64,000 nucleotides of DNA from Bacteroidota bacterium (lineage in GTDB: Bacteria; Bacteroidota; Bacteroidia; Chitinophagales; Chitinophagaceae), in contig JADJSG010000006.1 in the NCBI GenBank assembly GCA_016711825.1, positions 124,001 through 188,000 on the forward strand. The letters run 5' to 3'. The notes beneath the pieces were generated by a model that did no database searches, was not told the origin of the DNA, and saw only the letters and a list, made by a program, of their open reading frames with translations. Below are positions 19,621 through 28,517 of the stretch, in pieces. The number at the start of each line of letters is the position of its first letter. Within the stretch, counting starts at the first letter, position 1. The translations under genes and the position numbers were made by a program.

Positions 19621-19628
19621 CAAAAGTA
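19621..19628 (-). promoter_or_regulatory. Bacteroidota -7 box for the barrel protein gene
   Basis: TACTTTTG on the minus strand, 15 bases before the ATG at 19605. It matches TAnnTTTG exactly. Confidence 0.5.
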
Positions 19629-19707
19629 TATCTGCACTAAAATAAGGGTTAACGATTTTTCTTAAAAGAAATGAAATCCTAAGTTAAAGAAAAAACAAAA
19701 AAGTTCA

Positions 19708-20151
19708 TCACTTCAATCGTGTCCAGGTATCTGTTCGTCCTATCAATGATATCCCAATATAACCCCTCACTTTCAAGGTATTGGCATCTTTCAGTTCGGC
19801 TCTACAGTCATACTCTTTCCCATTTTTCGGATCATAAATAAATCCATTCCATTCCTTGTCTTTAGGGTCGTAGGTAAACCCATGTAAATTAACCAAGCCA
19901 AGGGTTGGCACCGTACGTTTTGATTTATCTGGATTTCTTTTATCTAATTTTGGTTTACCTGTTTCTTCATCTATTGGCTCTTTCAACCATACAATCTTAC
20001 CAGCATAATGACCCGAAGTGGTTTTGTATATTTCAATATGTCCCGTTCCTTCTCCGTTTTTCCAGGTTCCCAATATGGCATTGGCCACATCTTGGGCGAA
20101 AACAATTGGGGCACTTAATACTATAAACAAAAGTGTTAAAATAGATTTCAT
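19708..20151 (-). CDS. DUF2147 family exported protein
   Basis: A 147-residue exported protein with a signal peptide ending IVFAQ. The mature part follows the DUF2147 pattern: ILGTWKNGEGTGHIEIYK, YAGKIVWLKEP, LDKRNPDKSKR, GLVNLHGFTYD, WNGFIYDPKNGKEYDC and VRGYIGISLIGRTDTWTR. The family is common in Bacteroidota and Proteobacteria and has a lipocalin-like fold. Its ligand is not known. Confidence 0.85.
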   Translation of the reverse strand: MKSILTLLFIVLSAPIVFAQDVANAILGTWKNGEGTGHIEIYKTTSGHYAGKIVWLKEPIDEETGKPKLDKRNPDKSKRTVPTLGLVNLHGFTYDPKDKEWNGFIYDPKNGKEYDCRAELKDANTLKVRGYIGISLIGRTDTWTRLK

Positions 20152-20240
20152 GATCGATAATTTTAATGCAAGATATTTAAAAAAAATTAAAAAAAGAGGA
20201 TGCTTGCTTACATTTACGATTAAAAGTAAATGGCTTTCAT

Positions 20241-21017
20241 ATGATACATCAAATACTCAAAGACAAGCCCACTAAGTTATTTATTGTGCTTGCAGGCTTT
20301 TTTATTACCAATGCACTTGTGGCTGAATTTATTGGTGGTAAAATATTTTCATTAGAAAAAACATTGGGGTTTGAACCGATTACCTTTACCCTATTGGGCG
20401 AACAAGGCCTGTCATTTAACCTTACAGCGGGTGTGTTGCTTTGGCCAGTAGTGTTTATCATGACCGACATTATCAACGAATACTATGGTATGCGAGGCGT
20501 TCGCTTTTTATCATATTTAACAGTAGGGCTTATTAGTTTTTCGTTTTTGGCTGCTTATGGTGCTATACATTTAACACCAGCTCCCTGGTGGGTTGGAGTC
20601 AACAGCAATGTGGGGATTCCTGATACGCAAGTAGCCTATGCCCAGATTTTTGGTCAAGGCATGTGGATCATAGTGGGGTCAATTGTGGCTTTTTTGGTTG
20701 GTCAAGTATTAGATGTTTTTATTTTTCATAAAATCAAATTGCTGACTGGCGAAAAAAAAATCTGGTTACGCGCAACAGGGTCTACCCTTATTTCACAATT
20801 GATTGACAGCTTTATTGTCATTTTTATTGCTTTCAAAATAGGTCAGGGATGGAGTTTTCCGAAAGTATTCGCCATTGCTTTGGTTGGCTATTCCTATAAA
20901 TTTTTGGTAGCCCTTTTAATTACACCAGTCATTTATTGGATTCATGCTCTCATTGAATCCTATTTAGGTAAGGAACTGGCAAACGATATGAAAGCAAGTG
21001 CTTTACACAGCTCCTAA
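20241..21017 (+). CDS. yhhQ: Queuosine-precursor transporter YhhQ (VUT family)
   Basis: Inner-membrane protein of 258 residues with about six or seven membrane helices, in the VUT/DUF165 family. It has the conserved FIMTDIINEYYGMRGVRFLSY and STLISQLIDSFIVIFIAF segments. YhhQ-type proteins import 7-cyano-7-deazaguanine or related queuosine precursors. No other queuosine genes lie nearby, so salvage is only inferred. It is divergent from the DUF2147 gene, with 89 bases between them. Confidence 0.85.
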   Translation: MIHQILKDKPTKLFIVLAGFFITNALVAEFIGGKIFSLEKTLGFEPITFTLLGEQGLSFNLTAGVLLWPVVFIMTDIINEYYGMRGVRFLSYLTVGLISFSFLAAYGAIHLTPAPWWVGVNSNVGIPDTQVAYAQIFGQGMWIIVGSIVAFLVGQVLDVFIFHKIKLLTGEKKIWLRATGSTLISQLIDSFIVIFIAFKIGQGWSFPKVFAIALVGYSYKFLVALLITPVIYWIHALIESYLGKELANDMKASALHSS

Positions 21018-21027
21018 AGCTTATCAA

Positions 21028-21057
21028 TTTGTACTCTAATTTTTTCTCTTATCTTTG
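21028..21057 (+). promoter_or_regulatory. Bacteroidota promoter for the PaaE-like gene
   Basis: TTTG at 21028-21031, an 18-base spacer and TATCTTTG at 21050-21057, one of the best -33/-7 pairs in the window. The gene starts 55 bases downstream. Confidence 0.7.
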
Positions 21058-21062
21058 CCAGC

Positions 21063-21087
21063 ATCTATAGTCAGCATGACTGTAGAT
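21063..21087 (+). promoter_or_regulatory. Stable hairpin in the 5' leader of the PaaE-like gene
   Basis: Arms at 21063-21073 and 21077-21087 pair over 11 positions (one T-G pair) around a three-base loop. It begins six bases after the -7 box, so it would be at the very 5' end of the mRNA. It could protect the transcript or act as an operator site. No T-run follows, so it is not a terminator. Confidence 0.5.
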
Positions 21088-21112
21088 ACTATTCATCATT
21101 CAAAAATAATTC

Positions 21113-22198
21113 ATGTCCATACCGCATTTTCACACCTTAAAAGTGATTGATATTCAAAAAGAAACTTCAACCTGCGTTTCTGTAGCACTTGAAATTCCCA
21201 ATGATTTAAAAGCTGAATATACTTATAAGCCAGGGCAATATATTACTATCAAAAAAGTGATTGATGGTGAAGAACTACGCCGATCTTATTCGCTTTGCAG
21301 CGCTCCTATGGAAGATGATTTCAGGGTAGCAATTAAACAAGTACCCGATGGACGTTTTTCCACTTTTGCAAATCAACAATTACAAGTGGGTGATTTGCTC
21401 GAAGTGATGACCCCGATGGGTAATTTTACCACTGATGTTTCGGCAAGTCATAAAAAAAATTACATGGCTTTTGCCGCAGGTAGTGGTATCACCCCAATCT
21501 TGAGTTTAGCGAAAACCATCTTGCATACAGAACCACAAAGTACCTTTACCCTGGTATTTGGAAACCAACAATTTTATTCCATTATTTTTAGAGAAGCCAT
21601 CGAAACCCTTAAAAATAAATTTATTGGGCGGTTTCAAGTTTTTCATATTTTAAGTCGAGAACGAATGGAATCAGATTTAAATTTTGGGCGTATTGATGAT
21701 GTAAAATGTGAGCAGTTGTTTTCGAAACTGATTGACTTCAATAGAATGGATGAATATTTTATGTGTGGCCCAGAACAAATGATTAGCAATGTCAAAACTT
21801 ACTTATTATCAAAAGGGGTTGATGTGGCCAAAATTCATTTTGAATTATTTACTGCTGAAAATTCGGCAAAAACCAAACAAGCTTTTCAAGAAAGCCATGC
21901 AATAGATACTAAAAAAGTAAGTATGGTAACCATCAAAATTGATGATAGAAGTATTGAGATACCCCTTGCTTATGGAGGTGATACTATCTTGGATGCGGCT
22001 TTGAAACAAGGTGCTGATTTGCCTTTTGCTTGCAAAGGCGGTGTGTGTTGTACTTGTCGTGCCAAAGTGATAGAAGGTACCGTGGCTATGGAAGTCAACT
22101 ACGCCCTTGAAAAAGATGAGGTAGCAAATGGTTTTGTATTGACCTGTCAGGCACATCCGACAAGCGAAAAAGTAGTGATCGATTTTGATGCACGTTAG
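21113..22198 (+). CDS. PaaE-like NAD(P)H-flavin-[2Fe-2S] reductase
   Basis: Electron-transfer protein of 361 residues. A ferredoxin-reductase-type FAD domain (RRSYSLCSAP, about residues 58-67) is followed by an NAD(P)-binding domain (FAAGSGITPILSL; YFMCGPEQM) and a C-terminal plant-type ferredoxin domain. The cluster ligands are CKGGVCCTC plus a later cysteine in LTCQAH. This order is that of PaaE/PaaK, the reductase of phenylacetyl-CoA epoxidase. No other paa genes are in the window, so this could instead serve another oxygenase or desaturase. It has its own promoter and a leader hairpin. Confidence 0.85.
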   Translation: MSIPHFHTLKVIDIQKETSTCVSVALEIPNDLKAEYTYKPGQYITIKKVIDGEELRRSYSLCSAPMEDDFRVAIKQVPDGRFSTFANQQLQVGDLLEVMTPMGNFTTDVSASHKKNYMAFAAGSGITPILSLAKTILHTEPQSTFTLVFGNQQFYSIIFREAIETLKNKFIGRFQVFHILSRERMESDLNFGRIDDVKCEQLFSKLIDFNRMDEYFMCGPEQMISNVKTYLLSKGVDVAKIHFELFTAENSAKTKQAFQESHAIDTKKVSMVTIKIDDRSIEIPLAYGGDTILDAALKQGADLPFACKGGVCCTCRAKVIEGTVAMEVNYALEKDEVANGFVLTCQAHPTSEKVVIDFDAR

Positions 22199-22224
22199 CA
22201 AAAAAATATTTTCAGGCTACGCAC

Positions 22225-23115
22225 TCAATTTTTAATTTTTTTGTTGATAACCCAAACGGCCACAATCCCCAATAAGCCGCCCACGATGGTATTCCATTGT
22301 ATAATTTCCCCTATGGCAATATATGAAGAAATGGCTGCAGCAAAAGGCACGATATAGATAAAACTGCTTGTTTTTTCAGCCCCAATTTTTGAAGTTGCAT
22401 AAAAGAAAAAAGTAGTGGCAATGCCTGTATTCACGATGCCGTTAAAAAGCATATTTCCCCAAAACATTGTATCACCTTTAATGAGTAATTGTTTGATTGA
22501 CTGCAAATCAACAAAGCATGTAAGTATCAATATACATAATAAATACATCCATAAGCTAAATGCCAAGGGTGATCCATACTTAAAAGACAAGGCAGTGATT
22601 CTACTTAATATAGCCCATACAAGGGTTGAAAGAATGAAAAACAAATTACCCGATTGTAGTATTTGCGATGCATGGTTCCAAATACTGAGTAAAATACAAC
22701 CCGCTAAAAGTCCGATCAACAATCCTATCAACTCTTTGCCACTGGGTTTCCTTTTTTGTATAATCAATGCTAACATATATGATACGATGGGTGTCATGGT
22801 GGTGACTAACACACCTCCGGCACCTGGCATCCCTTTGAGTATGCCCGTAAAAAAAAGCATGCTGTATAATGCGATTAATACAGATGCTATCAATAATGAT
22901 GGCAATCCTTTGGTTTGGATAGATAATTTAACTTTCAATACATGTAATAGCACAAACAATGAAATAAAAGTAAATACAAAACGTATCAGTGCAATTTCAA
23001 GGGGTTTACCATAATGAGACAGGACTTTTGCACTTGGCCAACTCATACCCCATATAAGCATACTCAAACTAATCCCGACAATTAAAAAGTGTTTGTTTTT
23101 AGCCAATGAATTCAT
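22225..23115 (-). CDS. EamA/DMT-family transporter
   Basis: Inner-membrane protein of 296 residues with about ten membrane helices arranged as two EamA repeats (LIWGMSWPSAKVLSHYG at the start of the first; LVWAILSRITALSFKYGSPLAFSLWMY in the second). The drug/metabolite transporter superfamily exports amino acids, nucleotides or drugs, and the substrate here is not predictable. It converges with the PaaE-like gene. Confidence 0.85.
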   Translation of the reverse strand: MNSLAKNKHFLIVGISLSMLIWGMSWPSAKVLSHYGKPLEIALIRFVFTFISLFVLLHVLKVKLSIQTKGLPSLLIASVLIALYSMLFFTGILKGMPGAGGVLVTTMTPIVSYMLALIIQKRKPSGKELIGLLIGLLAGCILLSIWNHASQILQSGNLFFILSTLVWAILSRITALSFKYGSPLAFSLWMYLLCILILTCFVDLQSIKQLLIKGDTMFWGNMLFNGIVNTGIATTFFFYATSKIGAEKTSSFIYIVPFAAAISSYIAIGEIIQWNTIVGGLLGIVAVWVINKKIKN

Positions 23116-23332
23116 CGCTACGAAAGTATATCATCAAAAATTGAAACTACCATCTTCAAATATATTTATTTAATAACTATGCTATGTTACAATACATTCA
23201 ATCAAATCCACCTGATTAATAAACTACAAATTATGAAGAATCAATCTGTTTCATTTCGCTGATTTCATTGTGAAATGAAGCATAGTCCAGTGGTCCTTTT
23301 AATATATAGTCTATTAGCACTGTTTTATCAGT

Positions 23333-23433
23333 GACACATTAAATATAATCCAATTGTTATTAGCTTAAATGCAATGTGTGTGGGCATTATACCGAACTTT
23401 TTCAGCCTATTTATTAAATACATTTGATATTAA
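23333..23433 (+). repeat. Dispersed intergenic repeat, copy 1
   Basis: About 100 bases that align almost without gaps to 52798-52898. The best-conserved parts are GACACATTAAA at the start, AATGTGTGTGGGCATTATACC in the middle and TTATTAAATACATTTG at the end. The centre can fold (AATGC/GCATT around a GT-rich loop). Both copies are in gene-free DNA in the same orientation. Confidence 0.7.
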
Positions 23434-23444
23434 ACGAGCATAAT

Positions 23445-23480
23445 AAAAAAATCCGCTCTGCGATGAGAGCGGATTTTTTT
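23445..23480 (-). terminator. Rho-independent terminator after the M43 protease gene
   Basis: A perfect inverted repeat with core TCCGCTCT/AGAGCGGA, a six-base loop and flanking A/T runs on both sides. It can work in both directions. It serves the leftward M43 gene, about 150 bases after its stop. Confidence 0.8.
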
Positions 23481-23627
23481 TATATAATCAATTAGTTATT
23501 GCTTATCGGTATGAAATGGGTGATAACCACATTCGCTTTATTTATTGATTCAAATGGTCATTTCATCCTATTATTCACCCTGGTAAGATTTATACTACAA
23601 TGTGTTGTTGTATAAATCACTCAGGAA

Positions 23628-25544
23628 CTATTTTTGAATCGTAAACTTCTGGATCTTGCGTTCTTCGTTATCAATCAATTCCATGATATAGATTCCACTT
23701 GAAAGTTGTTGCAAATCAAACGAGAAATTATTTTCACCTTCAGTAGTTACTTTTTGTTCAGATACAATTTTTTGTCCCATTGCATTGTAGATATGAATGC
23801 TGACAGCATTATTACCTTCAGCAAAAAACTGCAATGCAATTTTATCATGCGCTGGATTTGGGAAAATATTTAAAGCCGCTTTGTTGACAAAGTCGTTAGC
23901 TTCATTTCCATCTAAACGCCAATTTACTGCGCTTGTGCTGGCATTAAGTGTATAGCAATTGGTTGTATTGTAGGCTCCATTGTAACCGTATACCTGCACA
24001 TAATAAGTTGCACCGGCTGCTGCATTGTATTTGATAGTTTCGGTTGAAGTACCCCCTAACTGAGAAATGGCCAATTGCGATCCTGATGAATTATACAATC
24101 GAATATCATAATCAAGTGGTAAAGTTGATAATGTAACTTTTAATTTGGGTGCCCCATTGGTAGTAGTAATTCTGAACCAATCTTTATCTGTGTTGGTACC
24201 AATCATTGAACTGATATTTGTATTGGTGGCAATAACAGTGGCTGTTTGTCTTGTATTGTTTGATTCGTAATTATTTACACAATTACCAACAACAGCAGTT
24301 GTGTTAAAGCTTGCAATAGATGAATAAACACCGGGTGCTACATTACAAACAGCTTGCACTTGAAATTGATACGTAGAACCTGCAGTTAAACCTGTAAGTG
24401 CTTTTGAGTTACTTGCTGCTGTAGTTGTTGTCCATGTGGCTGCATTTAATAAACGATATTGTACATTGTAACTCAATGCATTGGCAACTGCCCCCCAATT
24501 AAGTGTTGCGGTGGTAGTAGTGATACCTGTTGCATTTAACCCAGCAGGTGTACCACAAGCCTGTGCAACGGGTGGTGTACAACCTGGTGAAGTAAGTAAA
24601 GCTGCTCTCGCGCCACCTGCTGCAAATAAGGCACTCATTCTGGTTTTTTGTCCAGCACTAAACATATACATACAAGCATCATCGGTATAATCCATATAAT
24701 TCATAAACATATCTCCATTCGGTCCATTTGCACATGATACGGCAGGAAAAGTAGGGCAACCATAATTTTCATCTGCTTGATTAGGAGTATCACCCACTAA
24801 ATCGCTACCATTACAACTTGTGCCATCATCACCCCATATATGATATAGGTTTAACCAATGCCCCACTTCATGTGTAGCTGTTCTTCCTTTGTTGAAAGGT
24901 GCCAAAGCCGTGCCATTGGTACCAAAGCCAGTATAAGTAATTACTACACCATCAGTAGCTGCTGCGCCACCTGGAAATTGTGCATAACCAAGTACACCAC
25001 CACTCAAGTTACAAACCCAAATATTTAAATATTTATTTCGGTCCCAAATATTGGCACCTCCCTGTGCTGTATATTTTACTGCATTGTTGGTACTAAAAGA
25101 GGTAACGTTAGTACTTACCCTATTGATACCTGTTGTGGCATTGCCATTGGGGTCTTGTTGTGCCAAGCAAAATTGCACTTCGCAATCTGCTACTAATCCT
25201 TGAAAAGCAGCAGGTGTATTGGTCCAATCAGCATTTAATTTTCTAAAATCAGCATTAAGTACTGCCAGTTGTGATTGTATTTGAGCATCACTCACGTTTT
25301 GTGCATTGGTATTGTATACGATATGAAATACAACAGGAATTGTTTTTACTGCACGGGTTTGTTTTTGCGGATTCGCTTCATATGCCTCTGTTTGTTTTTC
25401 GATGAGCTCACGTTCAATGGCGTAATGCGGATCATTTTGAATCATTTGAATGTGGTACTCATGCGAACCACAATTTCTTTTTGCTTGGGCAAATGATTGC
25501 GTAAATAACGCAATGGCTGCCAATGAAAGTAATAGTTTCTTCAT
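23628..25544 (-). CDS. T9SS-exported M43 (pappalysin-type) zinc metalloprotease
   Basis: Secreted protease of 638 residues with signal peptide MKKLLLSLAAIALFTQSFAQ. The M43 catalytic site HEVGHWLNLYH is near residue 226 (HExxHxxGxxH-type, with leucine in place of the usual glycine), and the Met-turn region MNYMDYTDDACMYMFS follows. A fibronectin type III domain (PAGLNATGITTTTATLNWG), a pre-peptidase C-terminal-like domain (DKDWFRITTTNGAPKLKVTL) and a T9SS type A sorting domain (LNIFPNPAHDKIALQF to the end) complete it. It probably digests extracellular protein. The ATG at 25542-25544 fits the signal peptide. Confidence 0.93.
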   Translation of the reverse strand: MKKLLLSLAAIALFTQSFAQAKRNCGSHEYHIQMIQNDPHYAIERELIEKQTEAYEANPQKQTRAVKTIPVVFHIVYNTNAQNVSDAQIQSQLAVLNADFRKLNADWTNTPAAFQGLVADCEVQFCLAQQDPNGNATTGINRVSTNVTSFSTNNAVKYTAQGGANIWDRNKYLNIWVCNLSGGVLGYAQFPGGAAATDGVVITYTGFGTNGTALAPFNKGRTATHEVGHWLNLYHIWGDDGTSCNGSDLVGDTPNQADENYGCPTFPAVSCANGPNGDMFMNYMDYTDDACMYMFSAGQKTRMSALFAAGGARAALLTSPGCTPPVAQACGTPAGLNATGITTTTATLNWGAVANALSYNVQYRLLNAATWTTTTAASNSKALTGLTAGSTYQFQVQAVCNVAPGVYSSIASFNTTAVVGNCVNNYESNNTRQTATVIATNTNISSMIGTNTDKDWFRITTTNGAPKLKVTLSTLPLDYDIRLYNSSGSQLAISQLGGTSTETIKYNAAAGATYYVQVYGYNGAYNTTNCYTLNASTSAVNWRLDGNEANDFVNKAALNIFPNPAHDKIALQFFAEGNNAVSIHIYNAMGQKIVSEQKVTTEGENNFSFDLQQLSSGIYIMELIDNEERKIQKFTIQK

Positions 25545-25651
25545 CTTTAAAGGGTTTTTGTTTTGATAAATGTAAAATGAACAAATGAGTTATGCAAATT
25601 TTGTACCATTATTGAGATAAATAATATTGAATATATATTGGTAAAAATCAT

Positions 25652-25688
25652 GGAATAAAAAAAATCCCTTTTCTGAAATGAAAAGGGA
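25652..25688 (-). terminator. Rho-independent terminator of the cytochrome oxidase gene cluster
   Basis: A nine-base stem (25665-25673 with 25680-25688, TCCCTTTTC/GAAAAGGGA), followed in the leftward direction by a run of eight T. It lies 28 bases after the stop of the subunit IV gene. Confidence 0.8.
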
Positions 25689-25715
25689 CTTTATAAAGTA
25701 TTTGAATGAACTTAA

Positions 25716-26108
25716 TTATTTAATACCAAATGCATGATTAATCCATAACCAAAAGTTGCCATCGTATAAGAATGCAACAATAAACCAAATAAAGAGCGAT
25801 AAAGGTATCATGATGGTAAGTATCATGTTTTTGATTTCATCACCCAAATGCATAAATACTTTTACAATATACCCTGCTTTAAACATGGTAAGTGCGATAA
25901 AAAAAGTATTGATTAACCATTTTGGCATCCCTACACTATGTCCATAAAGACCTAATACGACTTCTACAATAGTAACTACCGATAAAATACCTGTTACAAA
26001 CCATATCTTTTTCACTTTGGCTTTACTTTCAGCGCTATTCGCATCCTGATGATGTGTTCCTGAATATAATGCAGATTGATCTGCTTCGTAATGACTAAAT
26101 TCTGACAT
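25716..26108 (-). CDS. Cytochrome c oxidase subunit IV family protein
   Basis: A 130-residue membrane protein with three helices (about residues 36-55, 63-82 and 97-116). It matches the prokaryotic COX4 family, including the conserved FKAGYIVKVFMHLGDE segment between helices 2 and 3. It is the last gene of a three-gene leftward cluster with two subunit III genes, 69 bases from the previous gene, and is followed by a terminator. It is an accessory subunit of a caa3-type oxidase. Subunits I and II are not in this window. Confidence 0.88.
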   Translation of the reverse strand: MSEFSHYEADQSALYSGTHHQDANSAESKAKVKKIWFVTGILSVVTIVEVVLGLYGHSVGMPKWLINTFFIALTMFKAGYIVKVFMHLGDEIKNMILTIMIPLSLFIWFIVAFLYDGNFWLWINHAFGIK

Positions 26109-26177
26109 ATATTTTTAATTTTAAAATGAATATTATTTTTTGCAATTGACTCCTGTCAATTCATTGGTTTCTTTGTA

Positions 26178-26909
26178 TTACAAGAGATAAAAACAAGTAA
26201 ATACAAATACCCATACTAAATCTACAAAGTGCCAATACAAACCAATTTTTTCTACCATTTCATAATGACCTCTTCTTTCATAAGTACCATTGATGGTATT
26301 TAATAGAAGAATAATGTTAAACACAACCCCTGAAGCAACGTGTGCTCCATGAAACCCAGTAATGGTAAAAAAGAAGTTGAAAAATTTATGGGCAGCATCT
26401 GCTCCACCACTCGCCATCAATACAGGATCCACATCGTGCGTAAAGAAATGAGGTAAAAACTCAGCGCCTTGTCCGTTTCGGAAAGCACCCCACCATGCAG
26501 CATGATGATGTAAGTGGGTCCATTCCCAGGCCTGACATCCTAAGAATGCAATACCTCCAATAATAGTCCATATCATCCATTTGATGACACCATTTTTATC
26601 ACGACAATGACCGGCATGTACTGCCAATACCATGGTTACCGAACTTAAAATCAAAATAAAGGTCATTAAACTTACAAACATCAAGGGTAAGTTCATATCA
26701 CCCATAAAAGGGAAAGATTTGAAAACGGAATTGGGATCAGGCCATATAGCACTGAAAAAACGTGTGGTTCCATAAGAAATAAGAAAGGCGCCAAAAGTAA
26801 ACGCATCACTCATAAGGAAATACCACATCATTATTTTACCATAACTAAGATTGAATGGGCTTTGTCCCCCACTCCATACCTTTTTCTTGTCAACTGCTAC
26901 TGAACTCAT
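26178..26909 (-). CDS. Heme-copper oxidase subunit III (second of a tandem pair)
   Basis: A 243-residue membrane protein of the cytochrome c oxidase subunit III family with about six helices. Typical features are GQSPFNLSYGKIMMWYFLMSDAFTFGAFLISY, QAWEWTHLHHHAAWW, FFFTITGFHGAHVASG and GLYWHFVDLVWVFVFTCFYL. It lies 14 bases after the first subunit III gene and is longer than that one at the N-terminus. Two adjacent subunit III genes are usual for Bacteroidota oxidase clusters. Confidence 0.9.
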   Translation of the reverse strand: MSSVAVDKKKVWSGGQSPFNLSYGKIMMWYFLMSDAFTFGAFLISYGTTRFFSAIWPDPNSVFKSFPFMGDMNLPLMFVSLMTFILILSSVTMVLAVHAGHCRDKNGVIKWMIWTIIGGIAFLGCQAWEWTHLHHHAAWWGAFRNGQGAEFLPHFFTHDVDPVLMASGGADAAHKFFNFFFTITGFHGAHVASGVVFNIILLLNTINGTYERRGHYEMVEKIGLYWHFVDLVWVFVFTCFYLL

Positions 26910-26923
26910 ATTATTTAACTGTG

Positions 26924-27502
26924 TTATTTTTGATTATATAAAAAAAATAAAAACAAATATATCCAAAGCACATCAACAAAATGCCAATATGTGCCTAATA
27001 TTTCTAATCCATTGCTTGAATACACTTTTGTACGTCTACGAAAATTGACAACAAAAAATACAATCACCAAAGCAATTACGCCACCCAACATATGTAAAAG
27101 GTGAATACCAGATATTACGTATATAAAACTGCCAGAAACACCTTCACCATTGCTTGCCAGGGTGATACCTGCAATATGCATGTCGTAAAAACCCCAAAAT
27201 TGCAACAACATAAACACAACCCCTAAAATAGCGGTAAGAGATATAAGCTTTTTGTACAAACTCATATTTCGTTTCTTAAACTCTTTGATGGAAAGATGCA
27301 TCGTGACACTACTCGCCAATATGACTGCAGTAGAAACCCAAAATGCCATTGGCATGCTGAAAAACAGCCAATTTCCTTGTGCTTTACGTACCATGAAGGC
27401 ACTTGTCCAACCTGCAAACATCATACAGATGCTTGCAATGGCAATCCACAACAAAAATTTGTGTGGGTGTATTTTTTGACGTTGTGCGGTTAATGTACTC
27501 AT
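26924..27502 (-). CDS. Heme-copper oxidase subunit III (first of a tandem pair)
   Basis: A 192-residue membrane protein with five predicted helices. It has the subunit III signatures FWGFYDMHIAG, YVISGIHLLHMLGGVIAL and LGTYWHFVDVLWIYLFLFF. It is shorter than its neighbour, as expected for the five-helix bacterial type. It is the first gene of the III-III-IV cluster. The 200 bases upstream contain no clear TAnnTTTG box, so the promoter is not identified. Confidence 0.88.
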   Translation of the reverse strand: MSTLTAQRQKIHPHKFLLWIAIASICMMFAGWTSAFMVRKAQGNWLFFSMPMAFWVSTAVILASSVTMHLSIKEFKKRNMSLYKKLISLTAILGVVFMLLQFWGFYDMHIAGITLASNGEGVSGSFIYVISGIHLLHMLGGVIALVIVFFVVNFRRRTKVYSSNGLEILGTYWHFVDVLWIYLFLFFLYNQK

Positions 27503-27705
27503 TGATTTTATTGATTTTAAAATGATTTTAATGTAAAAATCGTTTTAAAACATGGCAAATTTAATCATCAAAACCTTAGTTTCATAGAAAAATTCAATGA
27601 ATTATTAATTTATCCTAAAATATTTATTTAAGATGTGGCAAATATGGCTGTAATGCTTGACTGCCTTGCATGTTAGCTTGCACATCTCCAACTAAATGAT
27701 AAGCG

Positions 27706-28416
27706 CTAAATCAATGATACCCCAAAAACTTGTGCAAAATGATTTTTTATTTTTTCTTCAACTTCCTGAATTGGCACTTTATAGCCAAGTTCTTTTTCTA
27801 TACTTGTCACTTGTTTGTGTTGGATACCGCAGGGTACTATCATATTAAAATAAGTCATATCCGTATTTACATTCAATGCAAATCCATGCATGGTAATCCA
27901 TCGACTGGTACGAACCCCCATAGCACATATTTTTCTGGCTTTATGCGGAAAAGCTGTGTCAATCCATACCCCCGTTTCACCACTACTTCTTTCACTTTGA
28001 ATACCATACTCAGCCAAGGTGCGAATGATGATTTCCTCCAGATTGCGCATATATAACACGATATCAGGCTTAAGCCTTTCTAAATCTAAAATAGGGTAAC
28101 CTACGATTTGTCCCAGGCCATGAAAAGTGATATCGCCACCTCGGTTTGTTTTAAAAAAGGAAATGCCTTTTTCCTTTAAATATTCATTATTGACTAATAA
28201 ATTTTCCATCGCACCACTTTTACCCAATGTAAATACAGGTTCGTGTTCACACAACAAAAAATGACTTTTCGTGGCTTCCATCCCCTCATTCGTTTGGGCC
28301 AATTCGCGATCGCGATTCCGTTTTTTAATACCTAAATTTTCACCCAATAAGGATTCCTGATAATCCCAAGCCTGCTTATATTCGATGGTTCCCAAATGTT
28401 GAAAGGCTACTTGCAT
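27706..28416 (-). CDS. lipB: Octanoyl-[ACP]:protein N-octanoyltransferase LipB
   Basis: Transfers octanoate from ACP to the E2 and H proteins, the first step of lipoate synthesis. The 236-residue protein has the LipB hallmarks RGGDITFHGLGQIVGYPI, the catalytic lysine in ARKICAMGVR and the catalytic cysteine in VPCGI (about residue 201). LipA is not in the window. It is divergent from rluD, with about 100 bases between their starts. Confidence 0.94.
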   Translation of the reverse strand: MQVAFQHLGTIEYKQAWDYQESLLGENLGIKKRNRDRELAQTNEGMEATKSHFLLCEHEPVFTLGKSGAMENLLVNNEYLKEKGISFFKTNRGGDITFHGLGQIVGYPILDLERLKPDIVLYMRNLEEIIIRTLAEYGIQSERSSGETGVWIDTAFPHKARKICAMGVRTSRWITMHGFALNVNTDMTYFNMIVPCGIQHKQVTSIEKELGYKVPIQEVEEKIKNHFAQVFGVSLI

Positions 28417-28503
28417 CCTGCAATATTAATGATTTTTAAAGAATTAATCCGCTGAGTGGGTCATTTGTGCTTGAGAAATTGACATTTAGGATAACTTTTC
28501 AGT

Positions 28504-28511
28504 TACCTTTG
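28504..28511 (+). promoter_or_regulatory. Bacteroidota -7 box for rluD, six bases from the start codon
   Basis: TACCTTTG, matching TAnnTTTG. It ends six bases before the ATG at 28518, so it supports that start over the in-frame one at 28467 and implies little or no leader. Confidence 0.6.
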
Positions 28512-28517
28512 CCATTC

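Larger units (their letters stand above)
23116..23627. other. Intergenic region with a dispersed repeat and a terminator
   Basis: 512 bases without a gene. It holds a repeat copy (23333-23433), a terminator (23445-23480) and a weak inverted repeat near 23250-23278 (TTCATTTC/GAAATGAA). No ORF is supported. Confidence 0.5.
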
